Assembly (NCBI GenBank): GCA_023014365.1
Contig: JAEBUN010000002.1
Location: forward strand, 1,736,001-1,800,000
Origin: Lepiota brunneoincarnata
Taxonomy: Eukaryota; Basidiomycota; Agaricomycetes; Agaricales; Agaricaceae
Direction: 5' to 3'
Length of the DNA stretch: 64,000 bases
In this document: one piece after another, positions 12,101-22,021 of the stretch
How the letters are laid out: each line of letters begins with the position of its first letter
Position numbering within the stretch: position 1 is the first letter of the stretch
Translations under genes and position numbers: made by a program
Notes under the pieces: generated by a model
What the model saw: only the letters and a program-made list of their open reading frames with translations
Database searches by the model: none
What the model was told of the DNA's origin: nothing

Positions 12101-13210
12101 CGATGCTGAACTTTGGCGATAGCGAAAATAGTAACGAGCAGTTCAGCTTCGGCCGAGCTCTTAACAGTGATAGGTTGACAGAGGGAGAGCCTACTGAACC
12201 GGCTATCGTTTCTCCCCCCAAAACCGTCAGTCGCTCACCTCCATCATCCGGTTCTCGTCCTACTTCGCCTCGCTCCGCTTTGCTTTCAGGTATCCCACGT
12301 CCTTCCGTTTTCAAACCTGGCCTCCCAACCGAACCATTACCTAAAACAGCACCATTCTCACCTCCGTCTTCATCATCTTCCTCTCCCAACGCTTATGTTA
12401 CCCCCCCTATGAAACGAGGCGGAACAACGCCTTCCTTCATACCTCAGCCAATCTCTTCTCCGTCTCCTGTACGGATCGCACCTGCACTTGCGAAGCCGAA
12501 GGTGACGGGGACCTCTACTTTCATTCGTCAACCCCAGAGAAGGCTGCTGAAGGGCAACGGGGCCGGAAATATTGCTGATAATGCTGGCCGCAACGGAACA
12601 AGCACAAACGGTTCGAACTCTGCATCTCAGACTGGCATCTGTACGTGTGCTGATTTCTCTGCGCTTAGCGAATGCGGCGATAAACCATCGTGATCCTTTT
12701 GTCAGATCCTCTGAAGTCGAAGAACTGCAATGCCACAACTATGGTCAGCAGACTCAGATAATGAAGAGCGCTGATCTCACAATGCCAATCTCTCGTGATA
12801 ACCGGAAGGGTGAACATTCCCTGACACGACAAGATGAAAATGCGACGAATACCAGCAAAGCCTCGGCCCTCACCTCTATCATAGCCTCCCCGATCACAGC
12901 GAAATTGTCTTCTCTCAGTAACTTCATGCCCTTCTCATGGGGTGCAGCGTCACGCACTCTAGACACTCCGTGCATCACACCGTCCAGATTTAATTTGAAC
13001 AAGAGCTCTCCTCCGCTAGACCCCCGGCTAGATGGACCCTTGAACCGCCAGCGGCAGCAGCAAAATCCCCCACGGAAACGCGAGTACGTATCACGCCAGG
13101 AACAGTTGGAGAAGTTGAAGAAGAGGATGGAAATGGAAGGGAGGCAACAGATGGGTGCCTCTATCAATCTCCATTGCAGATACTGCACGGATAGTACTGT
13201 TGTTCTCTGA
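9105..13210 (+). CDS. Large Ser/Pro-rich protein with central coiled coil, unknown function
   Basis: About 1,300 residues from four exons: introns at 9162-9244, about 9755-9814 and 12645-12705 restore a single frame, with TGA at 13208-13210. The N-terminal third is Ser/His/Arg- and Pro-rich with an acidic glutamate run (coded near 9952-9984). A long heptad-type region (about 10840-11240: LIADLKAERDELKRDVDGW, then LEEELRLIRSELEKEREL) is a confident coiled coil. The rest is low complexity with many Ser-Pro and Thr-Pro sites, suggesting proline-directed phosphorylation. The last exon ends in a basic helix (RQEQLEKLKKRMEMEGR) and a tail with HCRYC. No enzyme domain seen. It could be a cytoskeletal or cell-cycle scaffold, but that is only inference from composition. 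Confidence 0.75.
9952..9984 (+). repeat. GAGGAAGAG microsatellite encoding a glutamate run
   Basis: Tandem purine trinucleotide-like repeat inside the coding region of the large coiled-coil protein; it encodes an uninterrupted Glu tract and is likely length-variable between strains. Confidence 0.9.
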
Positions 13211-13712
13211 TGTCTCGCATTTCCTGCCGCATTGCCACCCGGTGCCGTGTTTCGTTTATTTCCTTTTCCTTGGACACTTCACATCCCTCACTACCCCAGA
13301 TCGTCCCTATGCCTGCCCTTAGTATGCCCCTCTATGCCATGCACCCTTTGCCATTCGCCGATCTTTGGCCTGCAGCACCCTTGTTGCTCTTAAGCAACAT
13401 TTGTACATACTTTTACGCCTTTCTATCCCTTGATTCCTCCTGTGCCATGTGTCCTTTCCTCTGTGCACGGCTCACAAAAACGTCATTGAATATTCGGCTT
13501 GATGCCTCTCTTTATTTTATCTTATGTATTACTAGACAACTTGGAATGCCTTGACATCAAATATTTGTTGATGTATATCATGACTACCCACGGGATTGAG
13601 GGGAGCGCAGTGTGCTCCGGAATATCCCGACAGAAATAGCGTGAGAAGTTGAGAAGAGCTGGTGAAAGGTCCGTCGCTCCCTCGAACAACCAACTTACTG
13701 CTCTACATTGTC
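13211..13712. other. Intergenic, no gene seen
   Basis: Tail of one gene and promoter of the next on the same strand. The first 300 bases are pyrimidine-rich and hold only an open frame without recognisable protein character. Nothing else found. Confidence 0.5.
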
Positions 13713-14207
13713 ATGCCCGCCCCCCGACGAGAACCCCTTCGCAAGTTTTTGATGAAAAACTGGTATGCGGTGGAGGTATGGCGGGCGATTTTTCTTCTCG
13801 TGTATGATCAATTGCTCAAGAATAACCCCCGCAGGCCATTCCTATGTAAGTCCGTTTGAATGGAGACCGGGCTCAAATAAACGTGTTTTTGGCATGTACA
13901 CAGGTACGCTATTATCGGAGGTGTCGTAGTTGGTGCAAGCTGGTACTTGACTCGGCTGGCTTTTGGTCCAACCAGTAAGTAGATTCAAACCAGCTCATCT
14001 CAGGTTGCTAAATATGTCCATAACTCAGTCGTCTGGACAAAGTCTAACCCGACCCCCTGGAATGCCATTAAGCCAGATGAAAACACCAAGTTGATGGCGG
14101 TCAACCAGAAGTTTGAGAAGAGGTATGTGTAGGGGTCCTTCTGGTGCTGTGGTTATCTGGGCTAACAGACGTCGTGAAATCGCAGCTGGGCCCGGGACAA
14201 GCTGTAA
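13713..14207 (+). CDS. NDUFA4/MLRQ (B12D)-type respiratory chain subunit
   Basis: Small single-span inner-membrane protein of the NDUFA4/MLRQ-B12D family, associated with complex I or cytochrome oxidase in other eukaryotes. Five exons, 13713-13775, 13835-13845, 13904-13974, 14029-14122 and 14186-14207, sum to 261 nt and give exactly 86 residues, close to the usual ~80. The second exon is only 11 nt. Features: a basic amphipathic start (PRREPLRKFLMKNWYA), one membrane segment (YAIIGGVVVGASWYLTRLAF), the family motif VWTKSNPTPWN, and a short charged tail ending in SWARDKL. Confidence 0.87.
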
Positions 14208-14394
14208 ACAGTAGCGCGCGTGCTTGCATAGATTTTGATACTTTTATTCCCTAGCGCTGCACTCGTTCTGCCACTGTCAGCTCAATATACTATTCCATTC
14301 TGATTGTGTTCTTCATTCCGAGATGTAGGTCACGTGCGATGGAACTGTGGGGATAGGCCAAATCCCGTTGAGTGGATAGTATCTTGAGAAAGAT

Positions 14395-15771
14395 ATGGCT
14401 AATATCACCATTCCCATCGATATACTCAAGAATCGTTCAATGGAGGTCCCTCTCGAAAACGAGGAGGATCGTCCCGCTGATGGATACCAAGTGGTGAGTA
14501 GCACTGACCTAGGACAATCCACCTTACTGAGAACGTTAAAGCCAACAGTGGATGGTCCGCTCGATCTCCCTGTGCTCGTTTATGGTTGTGCAGTATTCTC
14601 GGGTCATTACAATACAAATGACCATATCCTGAGCCAGGAAGCAACCCGGGCTGTCCGCCTTGCACTCCGGTGCGTAAGGTCCAGCATACCGTAATGAACG
14701 TGGCCAACAATCTATCCTCACAGCTATGGCATTCGTGCATTCGATACTGCTAGGTTCTATGGGCCGTCAGAATACGTGCTTGGAAACATACTCTCGGCTC
14801 TTAAAGACGAATTCCCTCGTTCTTCGTATCAGCTGGTATATATATTTTTTCAACGAGCGAGGTCGTACAATATTCACGTATACACAACCTACACAGATGA
14901 CGAAGTGTGGTCGGTTCGGGCAAACTGAGTTTGACTACTCCCCATCAAAGATCCGAGAGTGTGTCTTGGAGAGCCTGTCCCGGCTACAGACGACCTATCT
15001 CGACACTGTTTACCTCCATGATGTGGAATACTTGGCTGATGCGGTTACGCCTAGATTGTCCGGTAATCATGCAACTGCGCTTGACACAGAGGCAGCTGCG
15101 TACGGACTAGGGGAAGGTGATGAAGCCAAGATTCTGGGGGAAGGTGATCAGAAGATTCTTGATGCGTTTGCTGAGCTCCGCAAATTGAAGCGAGAGGGCA
15201 TCATCAAGAACATAGGAATTTCCGGTATACTTGACGCTGTGCGATTGGACCTGTGATGCTCACCACAGTTCCAGGTTACCCTCTTCCAGTACTCCTGAGA
15301 CTGGCCATTCTGATTTACAGGACACCGCCTCACGAACCGTTGGATACGCTCTTATCTTACTCGCACCTCACTTTACAGAACTCGACCTTGAAGGCGTTCA
15401 CGCCCCATTTCTACGAGCGTACTAAAGTCAAGCAAGTTTTGGCGGCTTCGCCGCTGAACATGGGCTTGCTTTCGCAGAAACCACCCCCGTGGCACCCGGC
15501 CCCTGATGCACTCAAGTCGGCGGTCGTGGAAGCGCTGAAAGTAGCCCCCGATTTACCAAATATTGCGCTCGGTTATGCAAGCCGCCAGACAGGGACCAAG
15601 ACACCGCTTGTCGTAGGACTTAGTAGTGTTGGGGAGGTACATGAATGTGTCAGGGTATGGAGAGAGGTGCAGGAAGGCAAGGGGGATGAGCTGAGGGCAC
15701 AACAGGAGAAAAGTGTGATTAGTGTGATTGAAGGATCTCAATACTTGGATTGGTCGTGGAAGTCGCCATAA
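14395..15771 (+). CDS. ARA2: Aldo-keto reductase, D-arabinose 1-dehydrogenase-like (ARA2 type)
   Basis: NAD-linked aldo-keto reductase; yeast Ara2 oxidises D-arabinose to the lactone used for erythroascorbate synthesis. The catalytic tetrad is readable: Asp and Tyr in FDTARFYG, Lys in MTKCGRFG and His in VYLHDVEY. The insertion after that His (acidic, Gly-rich, about 15085-15150) and the following ELRKLKREGIIKNIGISG are typical of the Ara2 branch. Three introns join cleanly: after 14671, about 14836-14896, and about 15222-15280. The C-terminal barrel half carries AASPLNMGLLS. About 390 residues. Another pentose lactone-forming role is possible. Confidence 0.85.
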
Positions 15772-15868
15772 TTATTAATTACTGTGCAATACACACAAGA
15801 ACAAACCGAGGAGTTTTGATCCACAGGTGGCGCTTATCACCGCGGCCTTTTGCTCCTCCCTCTCACAG

Positions 15869-17799
15869 ATGGCCATCGACGGTCTAATCGTTCTCGACAA
15901 CACAAAGTCAGTGTCAGAGGTCTCCCAGAGGGTCGTGCTCCTCATCTGAGATAGTCGGTCAATTATACAGTCTGGTTTCAGGTCATCACAGCCTTCCTAT
16001 CCTCTCCTTCATGTCGACGCGTTCAACAACGCCCTCGCCAAAGTACCACGTCCTTCAGACCTAGAGCCAGTTCTCCTCGTTCCTTCGCTCGATCGTGAGA
16101 CTCCCAGTGCCTGCTGTCATATCTCTTGCGGAGATATAAGAATTCTATGTCCAATCAGTGGGGATGGTACGTCCAGGTGGATATAGAGTTTCACTTTTTT
16201 TCTGATCACAGCTGCCAGTGGACCCGCTTTTTGCGTTCGCCTTCCTGCAAACTTTTGTGGATATCCTGACTGAATACTTCGGTACGGTATCTGCCGCCAC
16301 AATGAGGGAGAACTTCGATGTGGTTTATCAGGTGTGCATTCTGCGACCACGACTTTACTCGTATGCATTTTAGACTGAATAACGGTAAGCTTTTGGAGGA
16401 AACCCTAGATGCCGGGGGACAGCCACTTACAACCTCATCCAACGCGTTACGAGACATTGTCCTCCCTCCTTCTCTCCTGACCAAGCTACTCAGCGTTGCT
16501 GGAGCCAACGTCAATACCGCCTTTAGTTCCGGCAGCGGGGGACCATTCTCCTCACCAATCCCGTGGAGGAAAGCTAACGTACGGCACAACACTAATGAAA
16601 TTTATTTTGACATGGTGGAAGAGCTTAACGCAATTGTTAACAAGTCTGTCTTGTGTTGATGTGCTCTTGTCCCACAATTCTCACAGACTCTGGGGACCAG
16701 AAATGGCGTGGCTCTTTCGAGCATGGTCTGGGGCAAGATAGAAGCCAATTCCAGACTATCAGGTTTCCATACTTTCCTCGATGAGAGAAAGCTTATGTAT
16801 TTGACTGCTTTCCGCCACACCAGGTACCCCCGACTGTCTACTGTCTTTCACAAATCCTCAGGTTTTGACAGACTGTGCTTTCCACACCTGTGTACGGTAT
16901 GTTTCCTTGCGCGAGTTTCGATTGACACGGGAGCTGAACGGGTCACCTCAGACTTCAGCGTTGGACACGCGACAAATCACTTTCATTCATACCGCCGGAC
17001 GGCCGGTTCGTCTTGGCTGAATACCGGTTCGCACCCGCGACCTCGGAGGCCGCCGGGCGCTCCGACAACATCACTTCAAGAGGTTCGCAGTCGATCAGCT
17101 CGATAAAAGACTCCGTACCAATCCCCTTTACCATTAAAACTGTTTATGATCTGGATGACTCCGGAGGTTCGTGCGAGTCTCCTCATCTCGGGATGTCCTG
17201 TGCGGAGTATAACTTGTTTTACCCGCCTCCAGCCCAATTTGACATCACATTCACATCACGTTTGACGACTCGTTCTCTGGAAAATGTAGTGATAGAGATG
17301 AATCTGGGTGAAGGGGCGGGGGGAATTAAATGCGTGGCCGCCCAAGGGAGTGGTATCGGCCGGCACATGGGTGCCACCGACATGAACACGTCCAACAATG
17401 CAGGCGCGTCGTGGGCGTTCGATAGCAAGAAAGTAAGTCATTCGGGACCCTCTCAGTCTCGGCATTCATCTGGTGTTTACAAACACCACTATTTGATTGA
17501 GCAGGTTTTGCGCTGGGAAATTGCCAATGCTCCACCGTCAAGCACTTGGAGCCTGCGAGGGTCTTTCACAACCTCGTTCGTCTCCTGTACCATAATATAT
17601 AATCTCAGACCGCATTGACATATAGGCAAACAGCTCCGTCAAACCTCGCCCATCACACGCCCTTCAAGTTCGCTTCGAGATACAGTCACAAACATTTTCC
17701 GCATTGAAGGTGGAGCAGTTGCGAGTCACTGGAGAATCATACAAGCCTTACAAAGGTGTTAGAGGGCGTTCAAATGGGAATGTCGAATGGAGATGGTAA
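15869..17799 (+). CDS. APM3: AP-3 adaptor complex subunit mu
   Basis: Medium chain of the AP-3 coat that sorts cargo from Golgi or endosome to vacuole. The N-terminal longin-like part begins MAIDGLIVLDNT and contains ISGD followed after an intron by DPLFAFAFLQTFVDILTEYFG, diagnostic of AP mu chains. The C-terminal mu homology domain has RKANVRHNTNEIYFD, VWGKIEANSRLSG, RWTRDKSLSFIPPDG and FVLAEYRFAPA, plus FDITFTSRL. About nine exons are needed; the junction before RLQRWTRDK uses the upstream AG near 16951. It ends NVEWRW with TAA at 17797-17799, as expected for a mu chain ending in a beta strand. Tail to tail with STI1. Confidence 0.87.
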
Positions 17800-17978
17800 A
17801 ATTGAGGGAAGACCCCATCTGTCATTAACGCCAGGCAAAGCTTGTCGGGCATGCAAATTCAGAGTGAATTACAAGTCAAAAAAAAAGAAATAGGAGCGGA
17901 TTGTAGCGTGTCAACAAATTGGATCTACGATAGCGGACTCCGGAGGAAAACGAAGGGTCACAAACAAGCAAACATCGA

Positions 17979-20189
17979 TCACCGTGTTCTGATGATGCCA
18001 GCATTGATAAGTTTCTGGATCTTCTGGAAGACAACGGGGTTCTTGAGGTGATCCTGAAGGGCTTGAGGATTGTCCTGTGCTTGGGACAAAATTTGTTGCA
18101 TCACAGGGTCGCTCATGATTTCCTGAGGATCGTTGAGAATCATTGCATCACAGGGCTTGACATGAGAAGTCAACTTACCGCGACCTCGGGGTCCCGCATA
18201 GCCCTCGCCAGTGTTTCTTCTTGCGATTCGTTACCCCGCTGGGCGAAGAGGGCTTGTTGACACTTGAGCTCCTGTTGGGTAATCTCCTTTGTGTGTTGAT
18301 TCTCAGTGTCGTGTTCCCTTGCTTCTTGGGTAGCTTCGATGGCTTTGGCATATTCCCGCATGGAAAATAAGACGTTTGACTTGCGGATATATGCCTTGAC
18401 TGTAGGAAAAGAGGAGAGCTATAGCCTTCCCTGCAGGGAGAACGAGAGAGCAGAAGAATGCCGTACCAAACTTGGGGTCCACTTTAATAGCTTCGTTTAC
18501 ATCCTTCAAAGCCTCAGGCAACGCGACCAACTTGGTGTATGCCGCGGCGCGGTTGTTATAGCCTCGTGGGTCTGATGGGTCACGCTTGATACTCTCCGTG
18601 TAATCTCTGACAGCGGCTGCAAAGTCTCCAGCCTTAAATTTGGTGTTCCCTTCCTCACGAGCAGCATGACTCTTCTCTGGATCGACGTAGGCCTTCCTGT
18701 CTTCTTCCGCCTTCATCTGCTCTGCATCCCGAAGCTTGTTTAGAATATCGGGTGTGCGGTGCTCGGTTAATGACTTTTGGTAATATTTGATGGCAGAGGT
18801 GGGGTCTCCCCTGCGCTGGTGTGCATTACCGATACGTCCGAGCGCCTTGGCGACGAGCTTGTAATCTGTGCGGAGCTGAAGGGGGGGGGAAGGTCAATGA
18901 GGGCCGGCTAGCGATTGATGAGCGGGTCTTACTGCACGGCCTTCTTCGACAGCTTTTTCGCAGACTTCAATGGCTTTGTCGTAATCCCCCTTCTCAAAGT
19001 AAGCGGCTAGAACGGAATATATCAGGATGTGTGGTGTTCCTTGGAGCAGCGAAATACCATACCCCCTGCGTTTGATAGATATGTGATGTCCTTAGGGTAT
19101 AGTTCCCAGGCCTTCTCAAAGTGGACAATGGCGTTATCGAACTCGTTTTTCTTGTAGGCCTCCGCTCCGAGTTTCTTGCTCTCTTCCGCTTCCTTCCTGG
19201 CTCTGGCTTCCTCTTCGTCGATCTCTTCCATTTCAACATCTTCCTTCGCTGGTTCGGGTTTGGGCTTCGAAGATGAGGTCGCAGGAGGCGGAGTAGGAGG
19301 GCGAGCTTCCTGCTGGGAGGGAGTGTCGCTGGAACCTTCATCTCGTGCTTCAGCCCGAATATCCATACCCATGAGTACTCCAAGGGCATCAATCATACGA
19401 GGATCCTGCAGGGCACTAAAGGAAAAGTTAACAACAGCGCTCGCCATAAAGTGTTGGACAACTACTTTTGTGCGAGGGCAGGATTCTTCTGTATAAGTTG
19501 GAACTGATGGGATGATGAGATCATTATCTTACGATCAAGTGCTAATGTGTACCTTCTGAATAAAGGAAGAGTCTGCAAGATACTTCGAGGTTCGTGGGTT
19601 CGCCGCCAGCTTGGCAATTGCATTAGGATCGGAGAAAATGCCTCCAAGCCCAAGAGGCTCGTCCATGCTTGCTGCAGCTGCGTTCCAGTGTATTATGTAC
19701 TAATCAGAGGTTGTAACAGATCAGCATACCTTTAGCATCCTTTACTTCCTGCAAACCTTTCCGCGACGGAGGGCTGTCCTCGAGTTTGATACCAGCTTCA
19801 TATGCTTCAATTGCTTCATCATAGCGGCGCAGACCATGTAATGCAGCTCCTTTACGGGCATATCCCTTTGCCCAAGATGGGTTAACCTCTATACACTGCG
19901 AGGGGTGTCAGGAATTGAAACTCGTGTGGGTGATCAGGATCACCTTTTCTGCATCTGCGAGAGCCTTCGTGTACTCCCTCTTGCCCGCTTCCGCTGCACT
20001 GCGATTTGACCAAAGGACATGGTTCTTGGGATCAATCTCAATTGCCTTTGAGAAGAGGCTGATTGCGGTGTCCCAGTCTTTAGCGGCGAAGGCCTTGTTG
20101 CCCTGATCTTTGAGCGAGTTCACCTAGAGAAAGAGGAGCAATCAGTGTCGATGGGCGCGTCGAACATGGCTGATACGCACATTGGACAT
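17979..20189 (-). CDS. STI1: Hsp90/Hsp70 co-chaperone Sti1 (Hop)
   Basis: Adaptor that links Hsp70 and Hsp90 through TPR domains. Exon 1 codes only three residues (20189-20181) and exon 2 opens [18 protein letters not shown], the TPR1 start. In order: TPR1, DP1 (around [12 protein letters not shown] and [15 protein letters not shown]), an acidic Pro-rich linker ([20 protein letters not shown]), TPR2A, TPR2B ([21 protein letters not shown]) and DP2 ([21 protein letters not shown]). It ends GIIRTR, with TGA at 17979-17981. Roughly 590 residues, normal length, at least eight exons. A heat-shock-element-like palindrome lies about 55 bp upstream of the start. Confidence 0.93.
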
Positions 20190-22021
20190 GGCTAGTAATG
20201 GAGAGTATGTTAATTGAGAAATCGTAGAAATACCGAGCCCATCGTTCTAGAAGATACTACACATTTCTCTCCCGGAATGATCACGTTCTGTTCTCTAACC
20301 CCTAACCCTAGTACATAGGTACCTGTTTCCAGCACTCGAGCTGTCCAAGGCTGCTGGTAATATTTCAGCCAGCTAAGTTAGCTGCATAGCCTCATCACTA
20401 CCCCCACCCTTCCGACTCGGGGGCGCTAATAGGCACCAGTCTCTCTCGCCATCCTACTTATATGGTCTATGTCGTCATTGGTGGCAACACTGGTCTGGAC
20501 TCCGGTGCTGATGAGATTGACGAAGCAAGTGTAACACGGGGGTCCTGTTTGACATTGGGGCAAATCTATCCTCGGCGGATTTGCTATCTCCAGGACCCTA
20601 TGGTTCACTATGGAGAGTATAGAAATGTTGACTGCGAGGAGATATGCATCACATTCTGATGTGTCTGGCAGCAACAAAAATAGGTGTGCAAAGAATTTAT
20701 TGCGATTTATTTTTTAATTGGCTGGTGATGCGACAACGGGGTAGGGATCGTGGCAAGTGATGACGATGGAACATGATAGAAGAATGGTTGTGTCACCCCT
20801 TCACTAGGGTCCTGCGAGATGTGGGCGGTTGGCCTTGCGTTCCCATGACTGGCTTGGAAGGACCCTCGCAAGTGTCCAAGCGCGATACCCTTCGAAAGCA
20901 CCGCCGAATTCGCAAACGGCCGTAGGATTCACAGTGGCTGTTGAACAGATTTTGCATTTTGGGATGTCCCTGGATGTTGGCCACGCGCGCCCGACCACTG
21001 GATACGTACGTGGACGTCTCGGCTACATCTCATTGTCGCTTAGATATTGCTGGCCGTTAAAGAGCGTAAAAACCGAAATGTGACGACATGCGTTGACGTA
21101 CGTCACCAGCACGGGAATGCAAGTCATGTGAGGAAGGTTTTTCAAGCCCGACATCGGGGCACAGATGGATAAAGAAGACTGAAAAGCGAACAATGTCCAT
21201 CTCCATCAATGACAAGATGCTACAAATCCTCTAACCCTAATTTTAGGGAAATCCCGTTCTATTTCAGCTTGGATCCCCAATCTACGATGCGTGCAGAAAT
21301 GCGTACATACTTATGATATGGGTAATCTATCATAGCTGATCTGGCACGCAATTTTAAATTCTTCAGGCGTGTATCTGTCACGGACGGACGTGGACGGGAT
21401 TCTCCGGGTTTTTGAGAGGAAGCTCTGTCGGGCGCTCCGCATCGCGCAGACGACAAAGATGGAGGAAAGGCGGTATAGATCGGGAGGCTAAAAGGGAGGG
21501 GGTGTTAGGAGACGTGGTTGTGGTGTACCGAGCGTATCGGAATTCTTGCTATTTATTTGCTGCCCGTATCTGGGGGCGGGAGGTGTTGTCTTGGGTGCAG
21601 GTATGTCCTGGTATGTCATCGTGGTGCAACCCTGGGTGTGACAAGGGGTAATGTGGGTGATGGTTTCGTTATTCCGCCGGCATCTTTTCTATTGTGTTCC
21701 AGTAGTCGTTCCTGTTGCAATTTCAGACGGGGGTTGTTGTCGTCGTCGTCGCAGTTGTCTGGACAAGAGAGATGGAGGACTGCTGACCAAAAAAGGAATT
21801 AGCCGGAAGGGGTAGTCAGGTCCGTGGCGGGGAAGCAGCCGGTCTCCCACGCAGCAGGAGCTCCGGCGGCGGTGATGCGGCTGGAGCGGCAGCTGAGACC
21901 CCAGAGATTCATAATAATTATTGTTTTTTTTACTCTCTCCTCTCTTTCCTCCCCTTAACCCCCAGCCCTCCTACTCGACACCACCACCACCCCCCCCTCC
22001 CCCCCCACATACACCCAGTCC
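20190..22021. other. 1.8 kb gene-poor interval between STI1 and the Zn2Cys6 gene
   Basis: Divergent intergenic space. Only short open frames of about 60-95 codons without family features occur. It contains telomere-like CTAACCC units (20295-20310), a 14-bp palindrome CCCTAATTTTAGGG (21235-21248), and, just before the transcription factor start, T- and C-rich runs (21921-22010) typical of a fungal 5' leader. No tRNA-like B box or ncRNA was recognised. Confidence 0.5.
20245..20252 (-). promoter_or_regulatory. Possible heat-shock element upstream of STI1
   Basis: TTCTAGAA forms two inverted nGAAn units about 55 bp upstream of the STI1 start. Hsf1 usually needs three units; a third in phase is absent, so this is a weak candidate, made plausible by the gene being a classical heat-shock gene. 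Confidence 0.35.

Noticed and set aside
11622..12389. 255-codon antisense open frame in the large coiled-coil gene
   Set aside because: Gly/Ser-rich mirror of a Pro/Ser-rich coding exon.
20295..20310. Possible chromosome end from telomere-like units
   Set aside because: Only two to three units flanked by ordinary genes on both sides; not a telomere.
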